64,000 nt of DNA, taken from positions 1 to 64,000 of the forward strand of contig NZ_BAFP01000071.1 in assembly GCF_000308455.1 (NCBI RefSeq). Direction: 5' to 3'. Origin of the DNA: Nocardia abscessus NBRC 100374 (GTDB taxonomy: Bacteria > Actinomycetota > Actinomycetes > Mycobacteriales > Mycobacteriaceae). Shown here one piece after another: positions 26,346-34,732 of this stretch. Below the pieces are notes generated by a model. That model did no database searches. It worked only from the letters and a program-made list of their open reading frames with translations, and was not told the origin of the DNA. The first letter of the stretch is position 1. Each line of letters opens with the position of its first letter. Both the position numbers and the translations under genes were made by a program.

Positions 26346-28175
26346 TCATGCATCCAGGACGAGACCCGCCAACCGGCCTTCTTCGCGCCAGCTCCGCAGC
26401 AGATCCTCGAGCACGTAGAAGCCGCCCCAGAAGGGATCACCGAGGAACGACCGCCCGTTCGGCTCGCCCTCGCTGTTGTAGTAACCGGGGGTGCATTCGC
26501 GGACGAAGTTGCTGTTGTCGAACGAATTCGCCCGGATGGTCGCGATCCACGCCTCCTCGGCCTCCGCGCTGGGTTCCACCGTGGCGGCACCCCGGGCCGA
26601 GGCCTGCTGGATGATGTAGGCGATGTGATCGGCCTGCTGCTCGAACATCCGAGTGGTGGACGCGGTCACCCCGCCCTGGACGAACCCGGTGGCGAAGTGG
26701 TTCGGGAAGCCGTGCGACATGATCCCGTGCAAAGTACGGAACCCCTCGTTCCAATGTTCGTACAGCGACCGGCCGCCCCGCCCGGCGAACGGCTGGATGG
26801 CGAGCCTGCGGTCGATGTCGCTGCTGATCTCGAAGCCGCTGGCGAAGACGATGCAGTCGACTTCGTATTCGACACCGTGCGCGACGATGCCCTTCTCCGT
26901 GATGCGCTCCACCCCTTTGGTGTCCGAGACATCGATGAGCGTGACGTTCGGGCGGTTGAAGGCCTGCAGGTAGTTGTCGCTGAAGCCCGGCCGTTTGCAC
27001 AGGTGCCGGTAGTACGGCTTGAGCGCCTCGGCCGTCGCCTTGTCCGCGACGATCTCATCGACCCGCCGGCGCACCCGCTCCATCGCGCGGTAGTCCTCGG
27101 CCTCCTTGAGTTCCATGACCTTCATCGGATTCGTCGCCAGTTCGGCCCAGCCGCCGGTGGCGTCCAGGTGGGCGGCCACATTGCGGGCGACCTCGGTCCA
27201 GCCGTCGCAGATCAGATCCGGCTCTCCCGGGGAGTAGAACGCGTAGGCGGCGTTGTGGAAGTTGCGCTGCCGCTCCTCTCGCCAGCCCGGCCGCAGCGAC
27301 TTCACCCATTCGGGATCGGTCGCCGTGTTGCCGCGCTCGAAGATGTAGGACGGCGTGCGCTGGAATACGTACAGGTGTTCGGCGCCGTCGGCTAGATGCG
27401 GGATCGTCCCGATGCCACTGGCACCGGTGCCGATGATGGCCACCTTCTTGTCGCCGAGCTTGTCCAGCCCGCCCTTCAGCGTGCCGCCGGTGTACTCGTA
27501 GTCCCAGCGCGCGGTGTGGAACGTGTGGCCCTGGAACTGCGTGATGCCGGGGATACCGGGCAGCTTCGGCCGGTTGTAGGGCCCCTGGCACATCACGATG
27601 AACCGGGCGCGGATGTCGTCGCCCCGGTTGGTCGCGATCCGCCACCGCTCGATCCGCTCGTCCCATTCCAGCGAGCGGATCAGCGTGTGGAAGACCGCCT
27701 TCTCGTACAGGCCGAAGTGCTTGCCGATGCGCTGGGCGTGTTCGTAGCACTCGTCGCCGAAGGAGAACTTCTCTTTCGGCAGGTAGCCGGTCTCTTCGAG
27801 CAGCGGCAGATAGCAGTAGCTGTCCGAGTCGACCTGGATGCCGGGGTAGCGATTCCAGTACCACACCCCGCCGAAGTCGCCGCCCAATTCGATGATCCGG
27901 AAATCTTCCACGCCGGCCTGCTGTAACCGGTGCGCGGTGATGAGACCCGCGAAACCGCCGCCGAGGATCGCCACCTCGATCTCGTCGGTCATCGCGTCGC
28001 GCGGCTCGACCGGCGTGTACGGATCTTCTTCGTAGTAGTCCGCGAATTCGCCCTCGGTCAGCAGGTACTGTTTCTGTCCCTCGGGACGCAGGCGCTTGTC
28101 ACGTTCGGCGAGATATCTCGCGCGGAGGGCATCCCGATCGACATCGGGCGTAACCGTGGGCTTGCACTCTTGCAT
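26346..28175 (-). CDS. Baeyer-Villiger monooxygenase (flavin-containing)
   Basis: A 609-residue type I BVMO. A roughly 65-residue N-terminal extension, typical of the steroid, cyclododecanone and cyclopentadecanone monooxygenase group, precedes the FAD motif LGGGFAGL (71-78). The BVMO fingerprint FQGHTFHTARWD is at 214-225 and the NADPH motif GTGASG at 249-254. It inserts oxygen next to a ketone to give an ester or lactone. In the operon it follows a Rieske oxygenase and SDRs that could make the ketone; a lactonase-like beta-propeller is encoded first. ATG 28175 has AGGAA upstream. The substrate is not deducible, but the extended N-terminus favours large cyclic ketones. Confidence 0.93.
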   Translation of the reverse strand: MQECKPTVTPDVDRDALRARYLAERDKRLRPEGQKQYLLTEGEFADYYEEDPYTPVEPRDAMTDEIEVAILGGGFAGLITAHRLQQAGVEDFRIIELGGDFGGVWYWNRYPGIQVDSDSYCYLPLLEETGYLPKEKFSFGDECYEHAQRIGKHFGLYEKAVFHTLIRSLEWDERIERWRIATNRGDDIRARFIVMCQGPYNRPKLPGIPGITQFQGHTFHTARWDYEYTGGTLKGGLDKLGDKKVAIIGTGASGIGTIPHLADGAEHLYVFQRTPSYIFERGNTATDPEWVKSLRPGWREERQRNFHNAAYAFYSPGEPDLICDGWTEVARNVAAHLDATGGWAELATNPMKVMELKEAEDYRAMERVRRRVDEIVADKATAEALKPYYRHLCKRPGFSDNYLQAFNRPNVTLIDVSDTKGVERITEKGIVAHGVEYEVDCIVFASGFEISSDIDRRLAIQPFAGRGGRSLYEHWNEGFRTLHGIMSHGFPNHFATGFVQGGVTASTTRMFEQQADHIAYIIQQASARGAATVEPSAEAEEAWIATIRANSFDNSNFVRECTPGYYNSEGEPNGRSFLGDPFWGGFYVLEDLLRSWREEGRLAGLVLDA

Positions 28176-28233
28176 TCGAATTCCTGGATCTCTAACTCGG
28201 GTCGTTGGGGGCGGACCGGCGGGTCCCGCCCGT

Positions 28234-29610
28234 TCAGGTCAGATCGCGCGGCGCGCCGGTACCCATGTACGCGGCGAGGTTGTGGTGCAGATTCACCACG
28301 CTGCGTTCGCGATACGGGTTGGGTTTCGGCCCGGAGAAGCCTCGGCTCTTCATGCCCTGCTGGACAGCGGCCATATTGGCGAAGTCCTGCGGTAGGACGG
28401 TCCGCCACCCGGGATCGCCGACGGGGGTGTACTCCCACTCGGTGTGCGGCTCCTCGCCGGGCGGGAAGAGCTCGAACACTGCGGCCTCGAAGATGCACTT
28501 GTCCGGGTCGTAGCCGTAGGGCCGGAACCGGTAGCACAGCATGTTGTTCAGTGCGTGGCCGATCTGGAAGTTGGGGAAGATCTGCCACGCGGTACCGGCC
28601 CGGGCGACGATGTCGGGGTCGACCTTCGGCCAGACCACACCGCGCGCCTCGTCCTCCGACCGGGCCGTGTCGAGCCAGTAGCGCAGCACTTCGTTGGCCG
28701 GAGTGCCCTCGGGCAGTTCGTCGACCAGCCGGTTGGCGACGTCGACCAGCGTGCGCGTGGTGTTGGTGTTGGCGTTCTCCCAGGTGAAGTTCTGGAGCGT
28801 GGCGGTGGAGACGCGCGCGTCGGGACCGCTGCCGACGCGCACCTTGGCCTGGTTCTCCTCCATGCCCTTGGGTGCGTCGTAGCCGATGTTGCTGTGCTTG
28901 CCCTGCGCCCGCGACCACCCGAGGAAAGTGCCGAAGTTCATGAACTCCGGGTGGGTGTAGGGCACGTGGTAGGTCTCCATGAACGCCTCGAAGGCGACCT
29001 TCCAGTTGCAGTCGAAAGTCAGCCAGCGCCGCCAGCGATAGCGCATGTTCTCCAGTTCGAAGTGTTCGAGCAGGCCGGCCGCGGGCTCGAGGTACTCGCG
29101 GAGTGGTTCGGCGTCGGGGTCCATGTTGATCCAGATCCAGCCGCCCCAGGTGTCGACCTCGACGTGGTTGAGTCCGTCGTTGCGTTCGGTGAGCCCGCAG
29201 ATCCAGTCCTCGCGCTCGGCCGCGAAAGTATTGCGGCCCTCCAGGTCGTAGCGCCAACCGTGGAAACCGCAGACGAACTGTTTGCGGCTGCCCCGGGCGT
29301 CGTGCGCGCCCTCCGGTGTATCGATCAGTTTGCGGCCGCGATGCGCGCACACGTTGTGGTAAGCCCGGATGGTGTCCGGTGCGGTGCGCACCACGATGAT
29401 CGAGTCGTCGAGGATCTCGTAGGTGAGGAAGTCGCCGACTCGGGGAATCTCCTCGACGCGTTCGACCTGCTGCCACACCTTGGCCCAGAGCTTGTCGCCC
29501 TCGGCGCGTGCGTATTCCTCGGAGATGTACGCCTCGACGCCGATCGTCATCGGCGCCGACAGCGGTTCGTCGGTAGCGGAATCCGTTGTCTCGGTCGTCG
29601 TTTCGCTCAT
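28234..29610 (-). CDS. Rieske non-heme iron oxygenase, large subunit
   Basis: A 458-residue alpha subunit. The Rieske [2Fe-2S] centre is formed by Cys88-x-His90 and Cys114-x2-His117; the gap of 23 residues is longer than the usual 15-17. The mononuclear iron site shows METYHVPYTH (His215, His220), with an Asp further on expected as third ligand. It would hydroxylate the substrate as the first attack. No small subunit, ferredoxin or reductase gene is in the operon; the nearest plant-type ferredoxin is at 50106. ATG 29610 has AGGAG six bases upstream. Confidence 0.94.
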   Translation of the reverse strand: MSETTTETTDSATDEPLSAPMTIGVEAYISEEYARAEGDKLWAKVWQQVERVEEIPRVGDFLTYEILDDSIIVVRTAPDTIRAYHNVCAHRGRKLIDTPEGAHDARGSRKQFVCGFHGWRYDLEGRNTFAAEREDWICGLTERNDGLNHVEVDTWGGWIWINMDPDAEPLREYLEPAAGLLEHFELENMRYRWRRWLTFDCNWKVAFEAFMETYHVPYTHPEFMNFGTFLGWSRAQGKHSNIGYDAPKGMEENQAKVRVGSGPDARVSTATLQNFTWENANTNTTRTLVDVANRLVDELPEGTPANEVLRYWLDTARSEDEARGVVWPKVDPDIVARAGTAWQIFPNFQIGHALNNMLCYRFRPYGYDPDKCIFEAAVFELFPPGEEPHTEWEYTPVGDPGWRTVLPQDFANMAAVQQGMKSRGFSGPKPNPYRERSVVNLHHNLAAYMGTGAPRDLT

Positions 29611-29640
29611 GACATGCTCCTGGTCACAACGTTGGGTGCG

Positions 29641-30501
29641 TCAGCGGGTGATCGATGCGCGGAAGTTCTCGTCCTTGAGGAACAGCGAGGTGTGGTCCTC
29701 GCCGAGGTGGGTCCACCTGAGGTTCAGGCCGCCGTCCACGAGCAGGGTCTGGCCCGTGACGTAGGTCGACAGATCCGAGAGCAGGAACAGGATCGGCCCC
29801 GCCTGCTCCTCCGGACGCCCGCGTCTGCCCATGGCGATGGCGCGGCGGTCCCGCTGGGGATCGTCCTCGACGTAGGTGCCGGAGGCAGGTGTCTCGGTGA
29901 CACCCGGCGCGATGGCGTTCACCCGGATGCCGTCCTGGGCCAGCTCCACCGCCAGGGTCCTGGTCGCCGCCACCAGCGCCGCCTTCGCGGTGCCGTAGGC
30001 GATATGGAACGGTGCGGTGTTCATGCCGCTGATCGAGGAGAGCGATACCAGCGAACCGGGCCTGCCTTGCGACTTCAGCTCGGCGGCCACGGCCTGGCTC
30101 ATGAAGAACATCGTCTCCAAGTTCTGCGCGAACAACGCGCGCCAGTCCTCCCTGGTCACCCGGGTCGCGGGCATCCAGGTGCGCACCGCGGCGCCGCCCG
30201 CAACGTTGACCAGCCCGTGCAGCTCGCCGGGCGCCGCGCGGGCATGCTCGAGTACGGTCGCGACACCCTCCTCGGTACCGACGTCGGCCGCGACGGACAC
30301 CACGGAAAGACCTTCCGCGGCCAGTGGTTCGACATGTTCGCCGAGGTTCTCCTTCGAGCGGCTCACCCCGATCACGGTGGCGCCTGCCCTGGCGATCAGG
30401 CGCGTCACCGCGGTGCCGATACCGCCGCCGCCCGCGCCGGCGACGATGACGACGCGTCCGGTCAGTCCGAAGAAGTCGTGTGCGAGGCCGTCGTTGGTCA
30501 T
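29641..30501 (-). CDS. Short-chain dehydrogenase/reductase
   Basis: A 286-residue SDR with an unusual glycine motif (VIVAGAGGGGIGTAV), VNVAGGAA in place of NNAG, Ser in SLSSISGMN, and catalytic YGTAKAALVA. The C-terminus ends in a longer tail (NFRASITR). ATG 30501 is seven bases after the stop of the beta-propeller gene, and it is followed by the Rieske gene 30 bases later, so all are one operon. It probably oxidises the alcohol made by the oxygenase to the ketone needed by the BVMO. Confidence 0.9.
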   Translation of the reverse strand: MTNDGLAHDFFGLTGRVVIVAGAGGGGIGTAVTRLIARAGATVIGVSRSKENLGEHVEPLAAEGLSVVSVAADVGTEEGVATVLEHARAAPGELHGLVNVAGGAAVRTWMPATRVTREDWRALFAQNLETMFFMSQAVAAELKSQGRPGSLVSLSSISGMNTAPFHIAYGTAKAALVAATRTLAVELAQDGIRVNAIAPGVTETPASGTYVEDDPQRDRRAIAMGRRGRPEEQAGPILFLLSDLSTYVTGQTLLVDGGLNLRWTHLGEDHTSLFLKDENFRASITR

Positions 30502-30508
30502 CGTCGGA

Positions 30509-32119
30509 TCAGGCCTTCCCGCGCAGTGCGAGCACACTGCCCTCGGCGTCGGCGGACAGGTAGACCGTGCCGTCCGGTCCGGCGGCGATGCCCGCGAACG
30601 GGCCCATGGGTCCGGAGAACGGCGGAGTCCCGCGCAGCGGTTTGGCGACCACCCCGGGCGGCGCGCCGACCGGAAGATTCGCGGCGAGGGTCTGCCGGGC
30701 CTTGGTCTCCAGATCGACGCCGATCAACGCTTTGAGGCCGACATCGAGGATGAGCAATTGCTTGCCGCGCACCAGGATTCCGTGCGGCGTCTCCAGTCCG
30801 TCCACCACCGTGTCGACTCCGCCGCCGCTGATCGAGACGATCCGTCCGGCCCCGGATTCGGAGACCAGGGCGGTGCCATCCGGTCCGAATGTCACGCCCA
30901 TCGGGGCGTTCAGGCCGGAGGCCAGCACTTCGGCCTGCCCGGACCGTATCGAAAGCACACGGCCGGCGCCGAGTTCCGCGGCCACGATCGTCCTGTCGAC
31001 GGTTGCCGCCACACCGTAGAGCTGATCGAACCCGTCCGCCACGACCTCGGGCTCTTCGTCGGTGCCCGGTCGGTAGTACGAGATCTGCCCGGTGGAGGTG
31101 GCGCACAGGAACTCACCCGGGCCGACTGCGCTGACGCCACGCACGTAGCCGGGATTGCCCGCGCTGAAAAGCGATGCGACCGTGTGCAATTTGCCGTCAC
31201 GCAGAACGTAGAAGAAGGTGCCGTCGGCGACGTAGAGATCGCCGTCGTGGCCGACCGTCAGATCCAGCGGCCACAGCAGCCCGCCTGCCAGAACGGACCG
31301 GGTCTGTCCGCCGGTGAGAATCTCGGTGATCTCACCGGAGAAGTTCGAGACGAACAGCCGGTTGCCGACGAAGGTGCAGTTGTCCAGGCCGGGGTCCAGG
31401 TTCGCCAGCACCTGACGGTCACCGGTGCGCGGATCGATCCGCAGCACCTCACCGGTCTGCACCTGGGTGGAGACGAGGAAGCCCGCGGAGTCGAACTTGA
31501 CCGAGTCGGGCACGCCGAGATCACCCACGACCCGTTCGGGCGCACCGCCGTCGGGATCGATGCGCCAGATGTCGTTGGTCCCCATCACCGGGTAGTAGAG
31601 GAGACCGTCCGGGCCGACCTCCATGGCGTTGGGCATCGCCAAGTTGTCCTGCAGAACGCGCGGCGCGCTGCCGTCCAGTGGCAGTTCCATGAGGCGACCG
31701 CCGATCCGGCATTCGTTGACGAACAACCGGCCGTTGTGCACGGTGATGCCGTTGGCGCCGGGAAGATCGTCGCGGATCACCCGGGTGCGGCCGTCGGTGC
31801 CGCGCATGCTGACGCGCGCGTCCATGTACTCGGTGGCGATGAGATTGCCCTCGGGATCGAAGGCGAGATCGTCGGGGGCGACGAAGTCGCCGCCCTTGGC
31901 GCTGAGGGTCTCGAGGTCGCCGGTGGCGACGTCGAGTGCGCTGATCTGGCTGCCGGCCACCTGGGCCACGTAGATTCGCCCGTCGGTACCCGTACGTAGG
32001 CCGTTCGCACCGAACAGTCGGCTCGGCGGGGTGAGCTGTCGGACGCTCCACCCCTCGGCGAGGGTTATCGGTGTGGTGGTGCTGTAGCGCGCCCCTCGAG
32101 TCAAGGCGGGGCCTCCCAT
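30509..32119 (-). CDS. SMP-30/gluconolactonase-like beta-propeller protein
   Basis: A protein of about 536 residues made of repeated blades (GLRTGTDGRIYVAQVAG, LAFDPEGNLIATEY, MEVGPDGLLYYPVMGTN, VTFGPDGTALVSESGAG, IAAGPDGTVYLSADAEG), as in SMP-30/gluconolactonase/NHL families. Two propellers or one large one are possible given the length. In this operon, hydrolysis of a BVMO-made lactone is an attractive role, but metal ligands cannot be assigned by eye. No signal peptide is evident. The start is uncertain: ATG 32119, TTG 32104 with GGGAGG upstream, or GTG 32224 placed right after the operator element. It is the first gene of the operon. Confidence 0.82.
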   Translation of the reverse strand: MGGPALTRGARYSTTTPITLAEGWSVRQLTPPSRLFGANGLRTGTDGRIYVAQVAGSQISALDVATGDLETLSAKGGDFVAPDDLAFDPEGNLIATEYMDARVSMRGTDGRTRVIRDDLPGANGITVHNGRLFVNECRIGGRLMELPLDGSAPRVLQDNLAMPNAMEVGPDGLLYYPVMGTNDIWRIDPDGGAPERVVGDLGVPDSVKFDSAGFLVSTQVQTGEVLRIDPRTGDRQVLANLDPGLDNCTFVGNRLFVSNFSGEITEILTGGQTRSVLAGGLLWPLDLTVGHDGDLYVADGTFFYVLRDGKLHTVASLFSAGNPGYVRGVSAVGPGEFLCATSTGQISYYRPGTDEEPEVVADGFDQLYGVAATVDRTIVAAELGAGRVLSIRSGQAEVLASGLNAPMGVTFGPDGTALVSESGAGRIVSISGGGVDTVVDGLETPHGILVRGKQLLILDVGLKALIGVDLETKARQTLAANLPVGAPPGVVAKPLRGTPPFSGPMGPFAGIAAGPDGTVYLSADAEGSVLALRGKA

Positions 32120-32225
32120 GCGATGAGAAAGTCGATGTTCGAGATGTGGCACAGCCCGGCCCGGCGGCCCGGGGCGACGGGAATCCGGCCCCCGCGTGTG
32201 GCGGGCCGATGTGTCGTGGGCCACG

Positions 32226-32254
32226 CTACTTCAATCCTCGCAAGGATAGCAATA
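32226..32254 (-). promoter_or_regulatory. GntR-type operator/promoter element, copy A
   Basis: Read on the minus strand the core is GCTATCCTTGCGAGGATTG, containing the palindrome ATCCT-N4-AGGAT (32234-32247). The full 29 bases differ at only three positions from copy B at 33524-33552, and the element has the same orientation towards its operon. It lies upstream of the beta-propeller-to-ALDH operon and flanks the GntR gene region. Confidence 0.75.
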
Positions 32255-32634
32255 CTTGACCTGTTGGATACCGCCCAGTAGGTTGCGGTCGTCCGTTGGC
32301 GAGCGCTGAATGCGCCCATCGTGGCGGTGCCACGAGCGCGGACCGCTGCGACCGAACGGCTCGGATATCAGGTCTGATAGCGCTGTTCAGCAGCATGTTT
32401 CGAGAGATGTCGGTATTTGCTTGCAAGCTCAGCCCTGCGGAGGGGTGCAATGGGGACGGCTGGAAGCCATGTGTCCTCCGGAAAGGCGCTTACCAGCCGT
32501 TCGGTAATCCACTTTCACACTATGGAAACGGCATTATCGTACGCTGTTTCCAGTCGGCGGAGCAACGCGTAACCGAAGCGCCTCTGCACGACGCTGGGCG
32601 GGGTGACGTATATAGATGCGGCAGATCGACGAAC
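32255..32634. other. 380-bp gene-less stretch between operon A promoter and the GntR gene
   Basis: There is no convincing gene, and the composition is lower in GC than the surroundings. A 10-bp inverted repeat with one mismatch (TGGAAACGGC at 32523-32532, GCTGTTTCCA at 32543-32552, 10-base spacer) lies 83 bases after the GntR stop and could be its terminator or an operator. Confidence 0.45.
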
Positions 32635-33441
32635 TCAGATCTGCGAGCGGAGGCCGGACTGGATGGCCGGCCGCGCCCCGGCGGACGAGGCGTTCACCAC
32701 GCCGTCGTCGAAGCGCTGCAGCACCAGCGTCTGGGTGGCGGCGAGATGGGTCCGGTACAGGCGTTCGGCTTCGGCTGCCCGCCCCTCCGCGATCTCCCTG
32801 GTGATGCGGCGGTGGGTGCGCAGGGCTTCGCTCGACTCGGCCTCGGACGGGTATTCCCCGCGCCGGGTCAATGCCTCCGCCCACGCCTCTTCCTGTGCCG
32901 ACCACAGGGTGACCAGCGTGCTCACGACGTAGCGAATGGTCAGGTTCGGGGTGAACGAGACGATGAGGTCGTGGAATTCGCGGGCGGTGTGGGTGAAGGC
33001 GACGCCGTCGTCGATGAGTTCGGCCGACTTCTCCACGTTCTCCGTGAGCGCGGGGACGACGGTCTCGGCGCGGTCGGGCCGCTCGGCGCAGGCGGCCGCG
33101 CACAGCGGTTCCAGCGTGCGCAGGCCCGCGGCGAGATCGCCGAGGGTGACGCGCGCGCCTTGCAGGGCTAGACCCAGGTGATACGCCGCCGACGTTTCGT
33201 CCGGGCGGTGCACCTCGGCGCCGCCCACATTGCCCCGGCGGACGGTGACGAGGCCCTCGGTCTCCAGGATGCGCAGCGCCTCGCGGATCGAGGGGTAACT
33301 CACGCCGAAGTCCTGGACCAGCTGATCCTGGGTGGGCAGCCGGTAGTTGTCGTCGCCGGCCAGGATGCGGGTGCGCAGTTCGGCGGCGACGGTCTCCGCG
33401 ATGCGCCGCTGCGGGACCCGGCCGCGCTTGGCGGCCGTCAT
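32635..33441 (-). CDS. GntR-family regulator, FadR/FCD subfamily
   Basis: A 268-residue regulator. The winged HTH is at about 15-80 (PTQDQLVQDFGVSYPSIREALRILETEGLVTVRRGNVGG), followed by an all-helical FCD domain whose metal/effector residues are visible in REFHDLIVS and the late H-x-R-I-T-R helix. Members respond to acids or acyl-CoAs. It lies between two promoters carrying nearly identical ATCCT-N4-AGGAT palindromes, the spacing expected for FadR-type dimers, so it is the likely regulator of both operons. ATG 33441 is preferred over GTG 33474. Confidence 0.9.
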   Translation of the reverse strand: MTAAKRGRVPQRRIAETVAAELRTRILAGDDNYRLPTQDQLVQDFGVSYPSIREALRILETEGLVTVRRGNVGGAEVHRPDETSAAYHLGLALQGARVTLGDLAAGLRTLEPLCAAACAERPDRAETVVPALTENVEKSAELIDDGVAFTHTAREFHDLIVSFTPNLTIRYVVSTLVTLWSAQEEAWAEALTRRGEYPSEAESSEALRTHRRITREIAEGRAAEAERLYRTHLAATQTLVLQRFDDGVVNASSAGARPAIQSGLRSQI

Positions 33442-33523
33442 GCGGTCCGCCTCTGGTTGGTCCTCACCCGGCACACCTTTCCGTCATGGCGGCAGTGTAG
33501 TCACCGCGCGATGACCCTACAAA

Positions 33524-33552
33524 TATTGCTATCCTTATGAGGATTGAAGTAC
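33524..33552 (+). promoter_or_regulatory. GntR-type operator/promoter element, copy B
   Basis: The core GCTATCCTTATGAGGATTG contains the palindrome ATCCT-TATG-AGGAT (33531-33544). It sits 10 bases upstream of the first acyl-CoA dehydrogenase ATG (33563) and 82 bases from the GntR start, so it could control both directions. Confidence 0.75.
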
Positions 33553-33562
33553 TGTGCGCCAC

Positions 33563-34732
33563 ATGGACTTCACTATGGGTGAGGCCGCCACCCGGCTCCG
33601 GGGCGATCTGCGGCGGCTGATTGCCGAAGAGGTCCCCGCCGACTATCTCGGCGCGTTCACCGACGATCCGGCCGATCTGGCTGTGGCCCAGCGTTTCTGC
33701 CGGGTGCTCGCCGAACAGGGCCTGCTGTGCGCGGCCTGGCCCGCGGAGTTCGGTGGCCGCGGCGCCTCGGTGTGGGAGCAGACCGTGGTTCGCGAGGAGA
33801 TGTGGGCGCACCACGAACCGCGCGGGGCGCAGTACATGGGCGTCAACTGGGTGGGCCCGACGATCATGCGGCACGGCACGGCCGAACAGCAACGCGAGCA
33901 CCTGCCGCCGATCGCGCGCGGTGCGGCGATCTGGTGCCAGGGATTCAGCGAGCCGGACTCCGGGTCCGATCTCGCCTCGCTGCGGACCACCGCCCGCCGC
34001 GACGGCGACGGCTGGCGTATCTCCGGCCAGAAGATCTGGACCTCGTACGCGACCATGGCGCAGTGGTGCTTCCTGCTCGCGCGCACCGCGACCCGGGCGC
34101 GGAAACAGCAGGGGCTCACCGTGTTCCTGGTGCCGATGTCGGATCCGGGAATCGAGGTCCGGCCGATCCGGTCCATGCTCGGGCCGCACCATCTCAACGA
34201 GGTCTTCTTCGACGGGGTGCGGGTGACCGATGCCGACGTGCTCGGCCAGGTCGACGAGGGTTGGTCGGTGGTGCAGGAGGTGCTGGCGTTCGAACGCGTC
34301 GGCATCGCCCGCTATGCGCGCTGTGAGCGGCTGTTGCAGGCCGCGCCGGACGTTCTCGGGCAGCGGTGGGACACGGTGCCTGCCGAGCTGCGCGGTCGCT
34401 GGGCCCGCATGCTCACCCGGGCCCGGCGGGCGCGGCTGCTGGCTTACCAGGTGATCGCGCTGCAGAGCGCCGGGCGGGTCGCCCCCGGTGACGCCGCGGC
34501 CTACCGCATCGCGGTGACCCGGCTCGACCAGGAAAGCGCGAGCGTGCTGGCCGAACTCGCCGCGTTCGCGGGCTCGCGGGAGGAGACCCAGCGCCGGTTC
34601 CGGCGCGCGGTGGACGACCATTGGCGATACGCGAACGCCGCGACGGTGGCCTCCGGCAGTATCGAGATGCAGAAGATTCTGCTGGCGCGCACGTTGCTGA
34701 GCGGGCCCCGCCGGGCGGGGGAGGCGGCGTGA
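33563..34732 (+). CDS. Acyl-CoA dehydrogenase (FadE), pair 1, alpha-like
   Basis: A 389-residue ACAD. QGFSEPDSGSDLASLRT and WRISGQKIWTS form the FAD/substrate region, and VASGSIEMQKILLARTLL is a degenerate version of the C-terminal GGTxEIQR helix. It overlaps the second FadE gene by four bases. Such overlapping FadE pairs in Mycobacteriales often form alpha2beta2 enzymes for bulky, ring-bearing acyl-CoAs. ATG 33563 is close to the operator element; a GTG at 33554 in frame is an alternative, and the leader is very short either way. It is the first gene of operon B (33563-38801). Confidence 0.92.
   Translation: MDFTMGEAATRLRGDLRRLIAEEVPADYLGAFTDDPADLAVAQRFCRVLAEQGLLCAAWPAEFGGRGASVWEQTVVREEMWAHHEPRGAQYMGVNWVGPTIMRHGTAEQQREHLPPIARGAAIWCQGFSEPDSGSDLASLRTTARRDGDGWRISGQKIWTSYATMAQWCFLLARTATRARKQQGLTVFLVPMSDPGIEVRPIRSMLGPHHLNEVFFDGVRVTDADVLGQVDEGWSVVQEVLAFERVGIARYARCERLLQAAPDVLGQRWDTVPAELRGRWARMLTRARRARLLAYQVIALQSAGRVAPGDAAAYRIAVTRLDQESASVLAELAAFAGSREETQRRFRRAVDDHWRYANAATVASGSIEMQKILLARTLLSGPRRAGEAA

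Noticed and set aside
25425..27395. Long plus-strand open frame opposite the SDR and BVMO genes
   Set aside because: No conserved motif, Arg/Gly/Val/Asp-biased; the minus-strand enzymes have full motifs and ribosome-binding sites.
28444..31999. Two long plus-strand open frames (660 and 763 codons) opposite the Rieske, SDR and propeller genes
   Set aside because: Same shadow composition; no start signals or domains.
32296..32634. Possible small gene in the stretch downstream of the GntR gene
   Set aside because: The open frame continues antisense into the GntR gene and shows no motif or ribosome-binding site.
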